From positions 248,001 through 312,000 of the forward strand of contig NZ_JACGFN010000003.1 in assembly GCF_016950255.1 (NCBI RefSeq): DNA of 64,000 bases. The letters are read 5' to 3'. The position numbers and the translations under genes were made by a program. Of this stretch, positions 39,343 to 50,000 are shown piece after piece. The DNA comes from Pectobacterium brasiliense (GTDB lineage: Bacteria > Pseudomonadota > Gammaproteobacteria > Enterobacterales > Enterobacteriaceae). Numbering within the stretch: the first letter of the stretch is position 1; each line of letters starts with the position of its first letter. A model generated the notes under the pieces. It was not told the origin of the DNA, did not search any database, and was given only the letters and a program-made list of their open reading frames with translations.

Positions 39343-41448
39343 ATGTTCAGAAAAACGCGGCTGGCGCTGGTGGTTGGCTGTTTCACCAGTGGATTAACGG
39401 TGTCGGTACTGGCGCAGGATACGCCATCCTCTTCTTCTCAGGGTGATACGTTAGTCGTGACGTCTCAAACGCAACGCGGCGCGACTAAGCTGGAAACGCC
39501 CGATATAGAGACTCCTCAGGCCGTTTCTATCATTACGCGCGACCAGATTCAGGAACAGGGTGCGGCCAGCGTTCGTCAGGCGGTCGGCTATACGCCGGGT
39601 GTGTACAACAACCAAATCGGGGCGTCCAACCGCTTTGACTACATGGTGCTGCGTGGCTTTTCCGACGGCAGCCTCGATAACGTCTATCTCGACGGGCTGA
39701 AGATGATGGGGGATACCAACTCCCATAGCTCGCTGGTTATCGATCCCTGGTTTCTCGACAGCATTGAAGTGGTCAGAGGCCCAGCGTCCGTCCTCTACGG
39801 GCGTTCTTCTCCGGGTGGGATTGTGGCGCTGAATTCCTGTCAGCCGTCGTTCGATCGCAGCGGACAGATCAAGCTGTTTGCAGGCAACAATGCCCAGCGC
39901 GGTGCCGCGTTTGACGTTACCGGTCCGCTGGATGATGACGAGCGTTTTGCATTTCGTCTGGGTGGGATGGTGCGTGAGGCGGATACCCAATTTGGGCCGC
40001 TGAAAGAAGAACGCTATGCGATTGCACCTAGCCTGCTGTGGCGGATTTCCGACAAGACCCGCCTGGAGTTGATGGCGTACCTGCAACGCGATCCAGAAGG
40101 CGGCAGTCACTCGGGGTTGCCGTATGACGGTACGGTGGTCGCGCACAACGGGCGGAAAATCTCGAACACCTTCTATGAAGGGGAAGAGAATTATGAGAAA
40201 TACGACCGTAAGCAAAATATGGTGGGATACAACGTTGAACACGGTTTTGATAGCGGCTGGGCGGTGCGCCAAAAAGTGCGTTATCTGCGTACCAAAGTAC
40301 ATTTGGATCAGGTGTACGCCTATGGCTGGACGCAGCCGACCGCCGATACGCTGACCCGTTATTACTCGGGTTCCCGTGAGTCGCTGTCTGCGCTAACGTT
40401 AGATAATCAGCTTGATGGCAGCGTGGATACCGGTGCGGTGAACCACCGCCTGCTGGTGGGGATCGACTATCAGCAGCGTAATAATAATATGGACTGGCCT
40501 TCGGGTTCCTTCCCTGCGATCGACGCATTTAACCCCGTTTACGGTTCCGGCCCAACGGACATGTCCGGTACGCTGGAAAAGCACAAGCTGCAACAGACGG
40601 GCATCTATCTACAAGATCAAATGAGCTGGGAGCGCTGGCGCTTAACGCTGGGCGGTCGTCACGATCGGGTAAAAGTGACCCACGTTAATCATACCAAGGG
40701 GACACACAGCGAGTTAGATAAAAATAACTTTAGCTCGCGTGCCGCCTTGCTCTACCTGTTTGATAGTGGCTTTGCGCCGTATGTCAGCTATTCCACGGCC
40801 TTTACGCCGACTAGCTTCGCCGATGATAACGGCAACGTGCTGGAACCGATGAAAGGCAAGCAGTGGGAAGCCGGGATGAAGTATCAGCCTGAGGGTTCTC
40901 AGGATCAGTACAGCCTGTCGGTATTCCGTATTAACCAGAAGAATGTGGCGACAAAAGTTCAGCCTAACGATCCTTACCGGTCCGTGGGTGAAATTGAGTC
41001 TGAAGGGCTGGAACTGGAGGCTGTGAGCCACATTACCGATAATCTGCGTCTGCAAGCGGCCTATACCTATACGGATATTCGCTATAAGAAAAGCAGTGTG
41101 GCTGAGCAAGGAAAACGCGCGGTGTACGCGCCGCGCAATCAGGCCAGCGCCTGGGCCAGCTATGATGTCAAAAGCGGTCCACTGGACGGTCTGACGATTG
41201 GCTCTGGCGTACGTTACGTGAATGGCGTGACCTCCGATCGCGCCAACACCCACACGCTGCCGTCTTACACGCTGGTGGATATGGCGGTGGGATACGATCT
41301 CTCGAAGGTCGGCCTGAAAGGGCTAAGTGCACAGCTTAACGTCAATAACCTGACCGATAAACGCTACGTGGCGTCCTGTAACTCGCTGGAGTTTTGTTAC
41401 TTCGGTGCCGAACGCAGCGTAGTTGGTAGCGTCTCTTACTCGTTCTGA
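39343..41448 (+). CDS. TonB-dependent siderophore receptor (FoxA/FhuA type)
   Basis: A 701-residue outer membrane receptor. The ATG at 39343 follows TGGAG; a GTG at 39331 overlaps that site and is rejected. A signal peptide is cut near VLAQD (about residue 25). A TonB-box-like DTLVVTSQ follows, then the plug domain (QAVSIITRDQIQEQG to VRGPASVLYGRSSPGG) and a 22-strand-type barrel ending VVGSVSYSF with terminal Phe. There is no N-terminal signalling domain. Segments such as NVNNLTDKRYVASC and FCYFGAERSV resemble Yersinia ferrioxamine receptor FoxA, so a hydroxamate siderophore is the best guess. A palindrome lies upstream. Confidence 0.9.
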   Translation: MFRKTRLALVVGCFTSGLTVSVLAQDTPSSSSQGDTLVVTSQTQRGATKLETPDIETPQAVSIITRDQIQEQGAASVRQAVGYTPGVYNNQIGASNRFDYMVLRGFSDGSLDNVYLDGLKMMGDTNSHSSLVIDPWFLDSIEVVRGPASVLYGRSSPGGIVALNSCQPSFDRSGQIKLFAGNNAQRGAAFDVTGPLDDDERFAFRLGGMVREADTQFGPLKEERYAIAPSLLWRISDKTRLELMAYLQRDPEGGSHSGLPYDGTVVAHNGRKISNTFYEGEENYEKYDRKQNMVGYNVEHGFDSGWAVRQKVRYLRTKVHLDQVYAYGWTQPTADTLTRYYSGSRESLSALTLDNQLDGSVDTGAVNHRLLVGIDYQQRNNNMDWPSGSFPAIDAFNPVYGSGPTDMSGTLEKHKLQQTGIYLQDQMSWERWRLTLGGRHDRVKVTHVNHTKGTHSELDKNNFSSRAALLYLFDSGFAPYVSYSTAFTPTSFADDNGNVLEPMKGKQWEAGMKYQPEGSQDQYSLSVFRINQKNVATKVQPNDPYRSVGEIESEGLELEAVSHITDNLRLQAAYTYTDIRYKKSSVAEQGKRAVYAPRNQASAWASYDVKSGPLDGLTIGSGVRYVNGVTSDRANTHTLPSYTLVDMAVGYDLSKVGLKGLSAQLNVNNLTDKRYVASCNSLEFCYFGAERSVVGSVSYSF

Positions 41449-41472
41449 TCGCGTGTTTTGCAGTAATAAACG

Positions 41473-41497
41473 AAAGCCGGGTTTCCCCGGCTTTTTT
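41473..41497 (+). terminator. Intrinsic terminator after the receptor gene
   Basis: AAAGCCGGG (41473-41481), loop TTTC, CCCGGCTTT (41486-41494), then TTT. It lies 24 bp after the receptor stop and before the end of the convergent transporter gene. Confidence 0.93.
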
Positions 41498-41519
41498 CAC
41501 ATCATGTAGTAGATAACGA

Positions 41520-42974
41520 TCAATACAGGCCAATAACTTTCCACCACAGCAGACCCGCGCTCATGAAGATCGCCTGATTCACCAGACTGACGACGAAACC
41601 GGTGCGCCACCAGACGGCGGTGGGAACGTAGCCCGCGCCGAACAAGATGGGGCCGCGTGCGTGAGTATATTGCGTCAGTGAACAGTACAGGCTGCTGGTA
41701 AACGCCAGCATGAACGCCATCGGCACTGCTGGAATATTCAGGTTGATCCCGACACCGAGGAACACCGCAAAAAGTGCCGCGATCTGCGCGTTGCCGCTGG
41801 CGAAGAAATAGTGGGTGTAGAAATAGGCCGCATTTAGCAGTAACAACACCAATACCCAGCTGGTTCCCTGCATTAAGTGGCCGATGTTGCTACCGATGAG
41901 ATCGCCAAACCAGTTGGTGAAGCCGAGCTTTTTCAACTGGTTCGCCATCATCAGCAGGGCGGCGAACCAAATCAGCGTATCCCAGGCCCCTTTCTCGCTC
42001 TTCACGTCTTCCCAGCTCAGTACGCCGGTTAACAGCAGGAAAGACAGCCCGACGAATGAGGCCGTCGTGGCATCCACACCTAATTTATCGCCAAAAATCC
42101 ACAGTACCAGCAGCAGGACAACGGTGAAGGCCATCAGCCATTCACCGCGGCTCATGTTGCCCATTTTTGCCAGTTCGGCGACGGCCAGTTTTGGTGCATC
42201 CGGCGTATGGCGAATTTCTGGTTTGGTCAGCCAGTAGACGAGCAGGGGGACAACGGCCAGAGAAATCAGACAGGGAACAAGCGCCGCCAGAAACCAGCTT
42301 CCCCACGTGATGGTCACGCCCGCGTTGGCCGCCAGTTTCACCGCCAGCAGGTTTCCGGTGTAAGCGGTCATAAACAGCGCAGCGGTCACGTCGTTAACAT
42401 TACCGATGCAGGTAATCAGGAAGGTGCCAATCTTACTGCGCGAGGCATCTTCCGGTTTGGAGTCGAAGCTGCGCGACAGCGAATCGGCAATGGGATAAAT
42501 AATCCCGCCGCAGCGTGCGGTGTTGCTCGGCATCGCGGGGGAAAGCACCAGATCGGCAAAAGCCAGACCGTAAGCGAGACCCAGCGTGCGTTTTCCCAAC
42601 ATGCGGATCATCTGCAAGGCGATGCGGCGACCCAGTCCTGTTTTGATAAAGCCGCGCGCGATCATGAAAGCGACAACAATCAGCCAGATCAGCGAGCTGT
42701 TCAGGTCGCTAAGCGCGGTTTGTATCGCGCCGCTGGCCGTTGTATCTCCTGCGGCGTACGTCAGCGCAAAGAGCGTGATACTGATAATACCGATAGCCCC
42801 AATCGGGAGAACATTCGCGACAATGCTCACGATCGTGGCGACGAAGAGGACGGCGGAGTGCCAGGCGGCGGGGCTTAAGCCAGTTGGGGGTTCCATTTGC
42901 CAAAAAAAGGCGGCGATGGCGAGAATAATGATTAGCGGGAGCCAGTTCAGTCCATATGAGGTTTTCGTTTTCAT
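41520..42974 (-). CDS. DASS-family anion transporter (CitT/TtdT/YbhI-like)
   Basis: A 484-residue inner membrane protein with about 12 hydrophobic segments, of the divalent anion:sodium symporter or antiporter superfamily. Family motifs include SNTARCGGIIYPIADS, with a Ser-Asn-Thr substrate-binding type sequence, and ALFAVFLGVGINLNIPAVP; a re-entrant hairpin region is expected around each half. Likely substrates are dicarboxylates or citrate/tartrate; the sequence does not decide which. It converges on the siderophore receptor and diverges from yjbB. E. coli lacks it at this locus. Confidence 0.88.
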   Translation of the reverse strand: MKTKTSYGLNWLPLIIILAIAAFFWQMEPPTGLSPAAWHSAVLFVATIVSIVANVLPIGAIGIISITLFALTYAAGDTTASGAIQTALSDLNSSLIWLIVVAFMIARGFIKTGLGRRIALQMIRMLGKRTLGLAYGLAFADLVLSPAMPSNTARCGGIIYPIADSLSRSFDSKPEDASRSKIGTFLITCIGNVNDVTAALFMTAYTGNLLAVKLAANAGVTITWGSWFLAALVPCLISLAVVPLLVYWLTKPEIRHTPDAPKLAVAELAKMGNMSRGEWLMAFTVVLLLVLWIFGDKLGVDATTASFVGLSFLLLTGVLSWEDVKSEKGAWDTLIWFAALLMMANQLKKLGFTNWFGDLIGSNIGHLMQGTSWVLVLLLLNAAYFYTHYFFASGNAQIAALFAVFLGVGINLNIPAVPMAFMLAFTSSLYCSLTQYTHARGPILFGAGYVPTAVWWRTGFVVSLVNQAIFMSAGLLWWKVIGLY

Positions 42975-43262
42975 CCATTTTCCTTACTCGCGGGCTGCAA
43001 GATTACGCGGGGTTATAACCCATAAGAGTTATAGGGATAAAAAAAGCATAGCGCTAACCGGGAAACGCGTGAGGCAAAATTATTGGCTTATTGATTTGGA
43101 TTCTGTTTTTTAAATATTATCAGTTAAGTAATTTTTATCATGAGTTGATTGGTGGGGGATTTTGCTTCGGCGCGGGCTGCCTCGCAGTACGGTTCGCCAA
43201 TATCTGGTAAGATGGTCGTTCATTACGTCATCAATACACGTTTAGCTGGAGGCGAGGACTTT

Positions 43263-44909
43263 TTGTTAACACTGCTGAATCTCCTTTCTGCGATTGCGTT
43301 ACTGGTGTGGGGCACTCACATTGTCCGCACCGGTATCATGCGAGTTTATGGCACCCAGTTACGGCGGGTTCTCAGCGATAGCGTTGAGAAAAAACCGTTG
43401 GCTTTTATGGCCGGTATTGGCGTAACCGCGCTGGTGCAGAGCAGCAATGCGACCGCGTTGCTGACGACCTCTTTTGTCTCACAGGGGCTGGTGGCATTAA
43501 CGCCTGCGCTGGTGATTATTCTCGGGGCGGATGTCGGTACGGCACTGATGGTGCGAATTCTGACGTTCGATCTGTCCTGGCTTTCTCCGCTGCTGATTTT
43601 TCTGGGTGTAATATTTTTCCTTAGCCGTAAGCAGACGCGGGTGGGGCAGGTTGGTCGCGTAGCGATTGGGCTTGGGCTGATTTTGCTGGCGCTGGAAATG
43701 ATTGTCGTGGCCGCGGCTCCGATCACGCAAACGTCGGGTGTGAAGGTGCTGTTTTCTTCGTTAACGGGCGACGTCATGCTGGATGCACTGGCTGGTGCGC
43801 TGTTCGCGGTGATTACCTATTCCAGTCTGGCAGCGGTGCTGCTAACGGCAACTCTGACAGCAAGCGGTGTGATCTCGCTGGAAGTGGCGATGTGCCTGGT
43901 GATTGGTGCCAATCTGGGCAGCGGATTGCTGACGATGATGAGCACCTCGACGCAGAATGCGGCGGGCCGACGCGTGGCGCTCGGCAGCATGCTGTTCAAG
44001 CTAATAGGCTGTTTGGTCGTGTTGCCGCTGGTCGAGCCGCTTTCGCGCTGGCTGACGCGTATTCCGTTAAACGCCGAAGAACTGGTCATCTATTTCCATC
44101 TGTTCTACAACCTGATTCGCTGTCTGCTGCTGATTCCGCTTACCGGAGTGGTGGCGCGGCTGTCCTGCGCGATGATTGCTGACTCGCCGCAGGTTGATCT
44201 CCAAATGAAACCGCGCCATCTGGACACCAGTTCGCTGGATACGCCGGCGCTGGCACTGACCAACGCCGCGCGGGAAACGCTGCGCATTGGCGATGTGCTG
44301 GAGCAGATGCTGCGTTTGTACCGCGAAGTCTTGCAGGGCGACCATATGCAGCGGCGGGAGATTCGTCGACTTGATGATGATGTCGATATCCTTTACACCG
44401 CGATTAAGCTCTATCTGGCGCAGATTCAGAAAGACGGATTGGATGAGCGAGATTCCCGGCGCTGGGCGGAAGTGATCGAAGTGGCGCTGAACCTGGAGCA
44501 GGCGGGGGATATCATCGAACGCATGGCTGATGACATTGCCAATCATTCCTCTGGCGTACGCATGGCGTTTTCCGCGCAGGGGCTAGAAGAGTTGAACCAT
44601 CTGCATGAACAGCTGCTGGCGAATCTGCGTCTGGGACTGTCGGTTTTCCTGTCGGAGGATGTCACCAGCGCGAAACGCCTGCGCCGTGCCAAACACCGCT
44701 TTCGTATTATGAACCGCCGTTATGCCCATGCGCATGTCGATCGCTTACATCAGCACAACGTACAGAGCCTGGAAACCAGTTCGCTCCATTTGAGCTTACT
44801 CGGGGACATGAACCGACTGAATTCACTGTTCTGTGCGGTAGCGTATAACGTCTTGATTGTGCAGCAGGATGGGGATGAAGAACGTGAGGAATCGCCGCTG
44901 ACGCTGTGA
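43263..44909 (+). CDS. yjbB: Na+/phosphate symporter-like protein YjbB with PhoU domain
   Basis: A 548-residue protein with two Na/Pi-cotransporter repeats in the N-terminal membrane half, including GVTALVQSSNATALLTTSF (QSS motif) and the second repeat ALFAVITYSSLAAVLLTAT, and a C-terminal cytoplasmic PhoU-like helical domain (about residues 340-520). In E. coli YjbB exports phosphate. The TTG at 43263 yields MLTLLNLLSAIALLVWG, aligning with the E. coli N-terminus, with GCGAGGA just upstream; longer starts (ATG 43212, or 43149) have no such support. It faces lysC. Confidence 0.93.
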   Translation: MLTLLNLLSAIALLVWGTHIVRTGIMRVYGTQLRRVLSDSVEKKPLAFMAGIGVTALVQSSNATALLTTSFVSQGLVALTPALVIILGADVGTALMVRILTFDLSWLSPLLIFLGVIFFLSRKQTRVGQVGRVAIGLGLILLALEMIVVAAAPITQTSGVKVLFSSLTGDVMLDALAGALFAVITYSSLAAVLLTATLTASGVISLEVAMCLVIGANLGSGLLTMMSTSTQNAAGRRVALGSMLFKLIGCLVVLPLVEPLSRWLTRIPLNAEELVIYFHLFYNLIRCLLLIPLTGVVARLSCAMIADSPQVDLQMKPRHLDTSSLDTPALALTNAARETLRIGDVLEQMLRLYREVLQGDHMQRREIRRLDDDVDILYTAIKLYLAQIQKDGLDERDSRRWAEVIEVALNLEQAGDIIERMADDIANHSSGVRMAFSAQGLEELNHLHEQLLANLRLGLSVFLSEDVTSAKRLRRAKHRFRIMNRRYAHAHVDRLHQHNVQSLETSSLHLSLLGDMNRLNSLFCAVAYNVLIVQQDGDEEREESPLTL

Positions 44910-44914
44910 CAGAA

Positions 44915-44940
44915 TCTTGTGGGGTGTTTCCCCCACAAGA
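44915..44940. terminator. Hairpin between convergent yjbB and lysC
   Basis: TCTTGTGGGG (44915-44924) and CCCCACAAGA (44931-44940) form a perfect 10-bp stem with loop TGTTTC. It fills the yjbB-lysC gap and probably ends both transcripts, but there is no clear U-run on either side. Confidence 0.6.
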
Positions 44941-44949
44941 TAGAGTAGC

Positions 44950-46326
44950 TTACTCGAACAAGCTGCGGTGCAGCGTTTGCACGACTCGCTCGGCGTCATC
45001 ACCCGGCACTAAGAAGCACAGGTTGTTGCTGCTGGCGCCGTAGCAGATCAGGCGAATACGGAAGGGTTCCAGTACGCCAAACACTTCTTTCCCGACGCCA
45101 CAGGCCTGAGACAGATTGTTGCCGATCAACGCGACCAGCGACAGATTCTCTTCAACCTCAACCCGACACAGCGATGACAGTTCGGTCAGCAAGGCGCTGG
45201 AGAGCAGGCTGTCGCCCGTTGAGGTGGATCCGGTGGTGTCGAGCGTCAGCGCGACGTTGACTTCTGACGTCGTGATCAGGTCGACGGAGATGTTGTGACG
45301 CGCCAGAATGCTGAACACTTCGGCCAGAAAACCGCGTGCGTGCAGCATGTTCAGGCTATACAGCTTAAGCAGCGTTTGTTTACGACGCAGCGCTAACGCG
45401 CGGAATAGCGGCGGATTTTCGGTTTTATTGCACACCAGCGTACCGCCAGCGGCCGGATCTTTACTTGAGCCGACGAACACAGGGATATCGCTACGTACCG
45501 CAGGCAGCAGCGTGGCGGGGTGCAGGACTTTCGCACCGAATGTCGCCATTTCGGCGGCTTCTTCAAACATGATTTGGTCGATGCGTTTTGCCGTCGGCAC
45601 CACGCGTGGATCGGTGGTGTAGATGCCGGGAACATCGGTCCAGATATCAATCCGGCTGACGTTGAGCGCTTCGCCCAGCAGCGCCGCCGTATAATCGCTA
45701 CCGCCACGACCCAACGTGGTCGTGCGGCCTTTCGCTTCGCTGCCGATAAAGCCCTGAGTGATCACCAGACCTTGCTCAAGACGCGGCAGCAGCTGGCTGC
45801 GAGTCAGTTCGCCCAGTACGTCACAGTCCGGCTGAGCACGGCCAAAGTGATCGTCGGTACGCATGATTTTGCGCACGTCAAACCACTCTGCAACGACATC
45901 ACGCTGGCGCAGAATCTCGACAAACAGCAGGGTAGACATGAGTTCGCCGTGGCTGACCAGTTCGTCGGTCAGGGCGTTTGACGTCGCGAGCGCCGCTGCT
46001 TCAGACAGGGTAGTGACGCTGTCCAGCATGCGATCAATCTCATCGCGAATAACGCTTTGATTGGTCAGTCTGTCGATGATGGCGTATTGGATTTGGCGGA
46101 TTTTTGCCAGATGCTCGGCGCGCGTTTCCGGCGTTTGACCTTCCGCGAGCGCGACCAGTAAATTCGTGATACCCGCTGATGCTGACAGCACCACAACGCG
46201 CACATTCGGATTGGATAACACCACATCGGCACTGCGATTCATGGCGTCAAAGTCCGCCACGCTGGTGCCGCCAAATTTGGCAATAACGGTAGAGTTCGCG
46301 TTTGCGGAGACTTCAGTTGCAGACAT
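44950..46326 (-). CDS. lysC: Lysine-sensitive aspartokinase III
   Basis: LysC phosphorylates aspartate, the first step toward lysine, threonine and methionine. ATG at 46326 gives 458 residues starting MSATEVSANANSTVIAKFGGTSVADFDAMN; the KFGGTSVAD motif binds ATP/aspartate. Nine more residues than E. coli lie before this motif; an in-frame start at 46380 is less likely. The C-terminal pair of ACT domains (from about residue 310) binds lysine and includes ISVDLITTSEVNVALTLD. A lysine riboswitch lies in the 5' leader. Confidence 0.97.
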   Translation of the reverse strand: MSATEVSANANSTVIAKFGGTSVADFDAMNRSADVVLSNPNVRVVVLSASAGITNLLVALAEGQTPETRAEHLAKIRQIQYAIIDRLTNQSVIRDEIDRMLDSVTTLSEAAALATSNALTDELVSHGELMSTLLFVEILRQRDVVAEWFDVRKIMRTDDHFGRAQPDCDVLGELTRSQLLPRLEQGLVITQGFIGSEAKGRTTTLGRGGSDYTAALLGEALNVSRIDIWTDVPGIYTTDPRVVPTAKRIDQIMFEEAAEMATFGAKVLHPATLLPAVRSDIPVFVGSSKDPAAGGTLVCNKTENPPLFRALALRRKQTLLKLYSLNMLHARGFLAEVFSILARHNISVDLITTSEVNVALTLDTTGSTSTGDSLLSSALLTELSSLCRVEVEENLSLVALIGNNLSQACGVGKEVFGVLEPFRIRLICYGASSNNLCFLVPGDDAERVVQTLHRSLFE

Positions 46327-46448
46327 GTCAAAAAACCTCGTGTCAGGGGGTAGGCTGTTTTTCAGTAAACAGCATTCCATTAATCAGCCTTGGCACAGGG
46401 GGAGAGCAAAAGTAGGGGGCAGGCGTAGAAAAAATGACTACGATACAC

Positions 46449-46634
46449 CCAGAAGCGCTCCACCTTGCTGGATGTCCATCAGGACAAATCCGGTGACAAC
46501 CCAGAGGATTCAGCCTCTGTAGTCGATAGGGTGAAAACCGTATTTTCACCGCATCTCGGCATCGCTCCCCCTCGGATATCATCAGCGGATTACGGTTCCT
46601 CCGATATCTTACCTGGGCGATGCGCCTCTTCTGG
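46449..46634 (-). promoter_or_regulatory. Lysine riboswitch (L box) upstream of lysC
   Basis: On the minus strand the leader starts CCAGAAGAGGCGC and closes with CTTCTGG, forming P1 (46628-46634 with 46449-46455). Conserved L-box pieces follow in order: GCCCAGGTAA, GGAGG, GAGGGGGAGCGATGCCGAG, CTGAATCCTCTGGGTTGTCACC and a 3' AGCAAGGTGGAGCGCTTC. The order and spacing match the E. coli lysC riboswitch. A U6 run at 46429-46434, inside a possible hairpin CGTAG/CTACG, is the likely expression platform or a transcription pause. The remaining 120 bp to the lysC start contain no gene. Confidence 0.92.
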
Positions 46635-46791
46635 CTTGCACACCGAGTGTGCAAGTACGGTGTTACAAATAACGGGTTATGCCGTTTCTGTCAATAAACA
46701 AAACGGCATGAACCGCTTTTAGCAAGAAAAGGGATCTCAATCTGGATTTTAAGGGATACAATCGATTCAGTCACTTTGAACTCATGCTTAG

Positions 46792-48456
<1,665 letters not shown>

Positions 48457-48499
48457 TCGGGCCTGTGCCCTTTGGTTTTTCAATCGCAAGGAGGAAGAC

Positions 48500-48844
48500 A
48501 TGCAGGTTCGTATTTTGTTGGGTCTATCAGCAGCCGTTTTGCTGGCGGGGTGCAGCAGCACCAGTCAACTCAGCGCTGCTGGGCAAGCCGTGTCGTTCAC
48601 GGATACCAAACCAGGAAGCGAATGCCAGCTGTTGGGGCAGGCCAGCGGTAGCCAGTCTAACTGGTTGGCAGGCAACCATAGCGACGGTAGTTCTATGCGC
48701 GGTGCGGCAAACGATCTGCGTAATAAAGCGGCGGCGATGGGGGGCAATACCATCTATGGCGCAACCAGTTCGAGCGAAACCTTCTGGTCAAGCTTTGCGC
48801 CGCTAGACAGCAAGATGAACGGCAGCGTCTACAAATGTCCTTAA
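48500..48844 (+). CDS. yjeI: DUF4156 lipoprotein YjeI
   Basis: A 114-residue predicted lipoprotein. A short signal peptide ends in the lipobox VLLAGC with Cys18 as the lipidated residue; S19-S20 at +2/+3 favours the outer membrane. The mature part has the DUF4156 pattern, with GSECQLLGQ, SMRGAANDLRNKAAAMGGNTIYG and a C-terminal cysteine. Function unknown. The ATG follows AAGGAGG. It is followed by a long hairpin facing epmB. Confidence 0.93.
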   Translation: MQVRILLGLSAAVLLAGCSSTSQLSAAGQAVSFTDTKPGSECQLLGQASGSQSNWLAGNHSDGSSMRGAANDLRNKAAAMGGNTIYGATSSSETFWSSFAPLDSKMNGSVYKCP

Positions 48845-48858
48845 GCTAAAGAAAAACC

Positions 48859-48888
48859 CGGTGAGAGTGGAACGATCCACTCTCACCG
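48859..48888. terminator. Bidirectional terminator between yjeI and epmB
   Basis: A perfect 13-bp stem: CGGTGAGAGTGGA (48859-48871), loop ACGA, TCCACTCTCACCG (48876-48888). The GAAAAA to its left becomes a U-run for leftward transcripts, so it best serves epmB; termination of yjeI is possible too. Confidence 0.8.
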
Positions 48889-48906
48889 CATTATCGACTC
48901 ACTCAG

Positions 48907-49959
48907 TCAACGTAATAACCCTGCGTCATCCTGATGCTGCTTCATCCCTAAATCCAGCGGCGTTTTACTGGCTTCCCCACCGATTTCCCGCGCCAGACGG
49001 GGTACCAGATAACCGGATACCTTCTTCAGCAGCGCTTTGACTAAGATGCGCGCCTCGTTGTCATCTACCAGAAAATGCGCGGCACCCTGAACCTTATCCA
49101 GCACGTGCAGGTAATAAGGCAGAATTCCTGCGTCAAATAGCGCATTACTGAGCCGGGCGAGTGTCTCTGCGTTGTCATTCACTCCGCGCAGCAACACGCT
49201 TTGGTTGAGCAGCGTCACACCTGCACGGCGCAAACGCGCCATACTTTGTGTTAAATCAGGATCAATTTCCTGCGGGTGGTTAATATGCGTCACCAGCAAT
49301 ACCTGAAGCGAACTGCGTGACAGGCGATCGCACAGCGCATCGGTAATACGTGCAGGGATCACCACCGGCAAACGGCTGTGAATGCGCAGACGTTTTAGAT
49401 GTGGGATGTGTTCCAGCTCGGTGATCAGCCAGTCCAGCTCGTGGTCTTTAGCCATCAGCGGGTCGCCACCGGAAAAAATAATTTCATCCAGTTCTGGGTG
49501 CTGGCGGATATAATCCAGCGCCTGACGCCAGTTTGCCTTGTTGCCCTGATTATCCTGATAGGGGAAATGGCGGCGGAAGCAGTAGCGGCAGTTTACCGCA
49601 CAGCCGCCTTTAACCAGCAGCAGAGCACGGTTGTGATATTTGTGCAGTAGCCCCGGCACGACGCTGTGTTGCTCATCAAGCGGGTCATGCGTGAAGCCCG
49701 GAGTGGCGATAAACTCTTCACGCGCGGTCAATACCTGTAGCAGCAACGGATCGTCAGGATTGCCTTTTTGCATCCGTGCAGCAAATGCGCGCGGCACACG
49801 CAGCGCAAAAAGCCTGCGTGCATCACTGCCTTGCCGGAGTTTAGCGTGATCGTTCAGTGCCAAAAGTTGCAGTAATTCATCAGGATCGGTAATTACGTCC
49901 GCAAGTTGCTGCAACCAATCTTCTCTGGAAGGTATATTTAGGGTTACAATGTGTGCCAT
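48907..49959 (-). CDS. epmB: L-lysine 2,3-aminomutase EpmB
   Basis: EpmB (YjeK) is a radical SAM, PLP-dependent enzyme that converts (S)-alpha-lysine to (R)-beta-lysine for EF-P modification. The 350-residue protein has the radical SAM cysteines in CAVNCRYCFRR (CXXXCXXC), the GGDPLMAKD motif, and the PLP-binding lysine expected in the C-terminal part. It is divergent from efp with only 41 bp between the starts, so the promoters must overlap the genes. Length is close to E. coli (342). Confidence 0.97.
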   Translation of the reverse strand: MAHIVTLNIPSREDWLQQLADVITDPDELLQLLALNDHAKLRQGSDARRLFALRVPRAFAARMQKGNPDDPLLLQVLTAREEFIATPGFTHDPLDEQHSVVPGLLHKYHNRALLLVKGGCAVNCRYCFRRHFPYQDNQGNKANWRQALDYIRQHPELDEIIFSGGDPLMAKDHELDWLITELEHIPHLKRLRIHSRLPVVIPARITDALCDRLSRSSLQVLLVTHINHPQEIDPDLTQSMARLRRAGVTLLNQSVLLRGVNDNAETLARLSNALFDAGILPYYLHVLDKVQGAAHFLVDDNEARILVKALLKKVSGYLVPRLAREIGGEASKTPLDLGMKQHQDDAGLLR

Positions 49960-50000
49960 TTTTTGGCTTCGTACCAGTATTAAAATTGTAGAGGGCCTTT

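Noticed and set aside
46343..46654. Minus-strand frame across the lysC leader
   Set aside because: It spans the lysine riboswitch and has no supporting start; the RNA structure explains the conservation.
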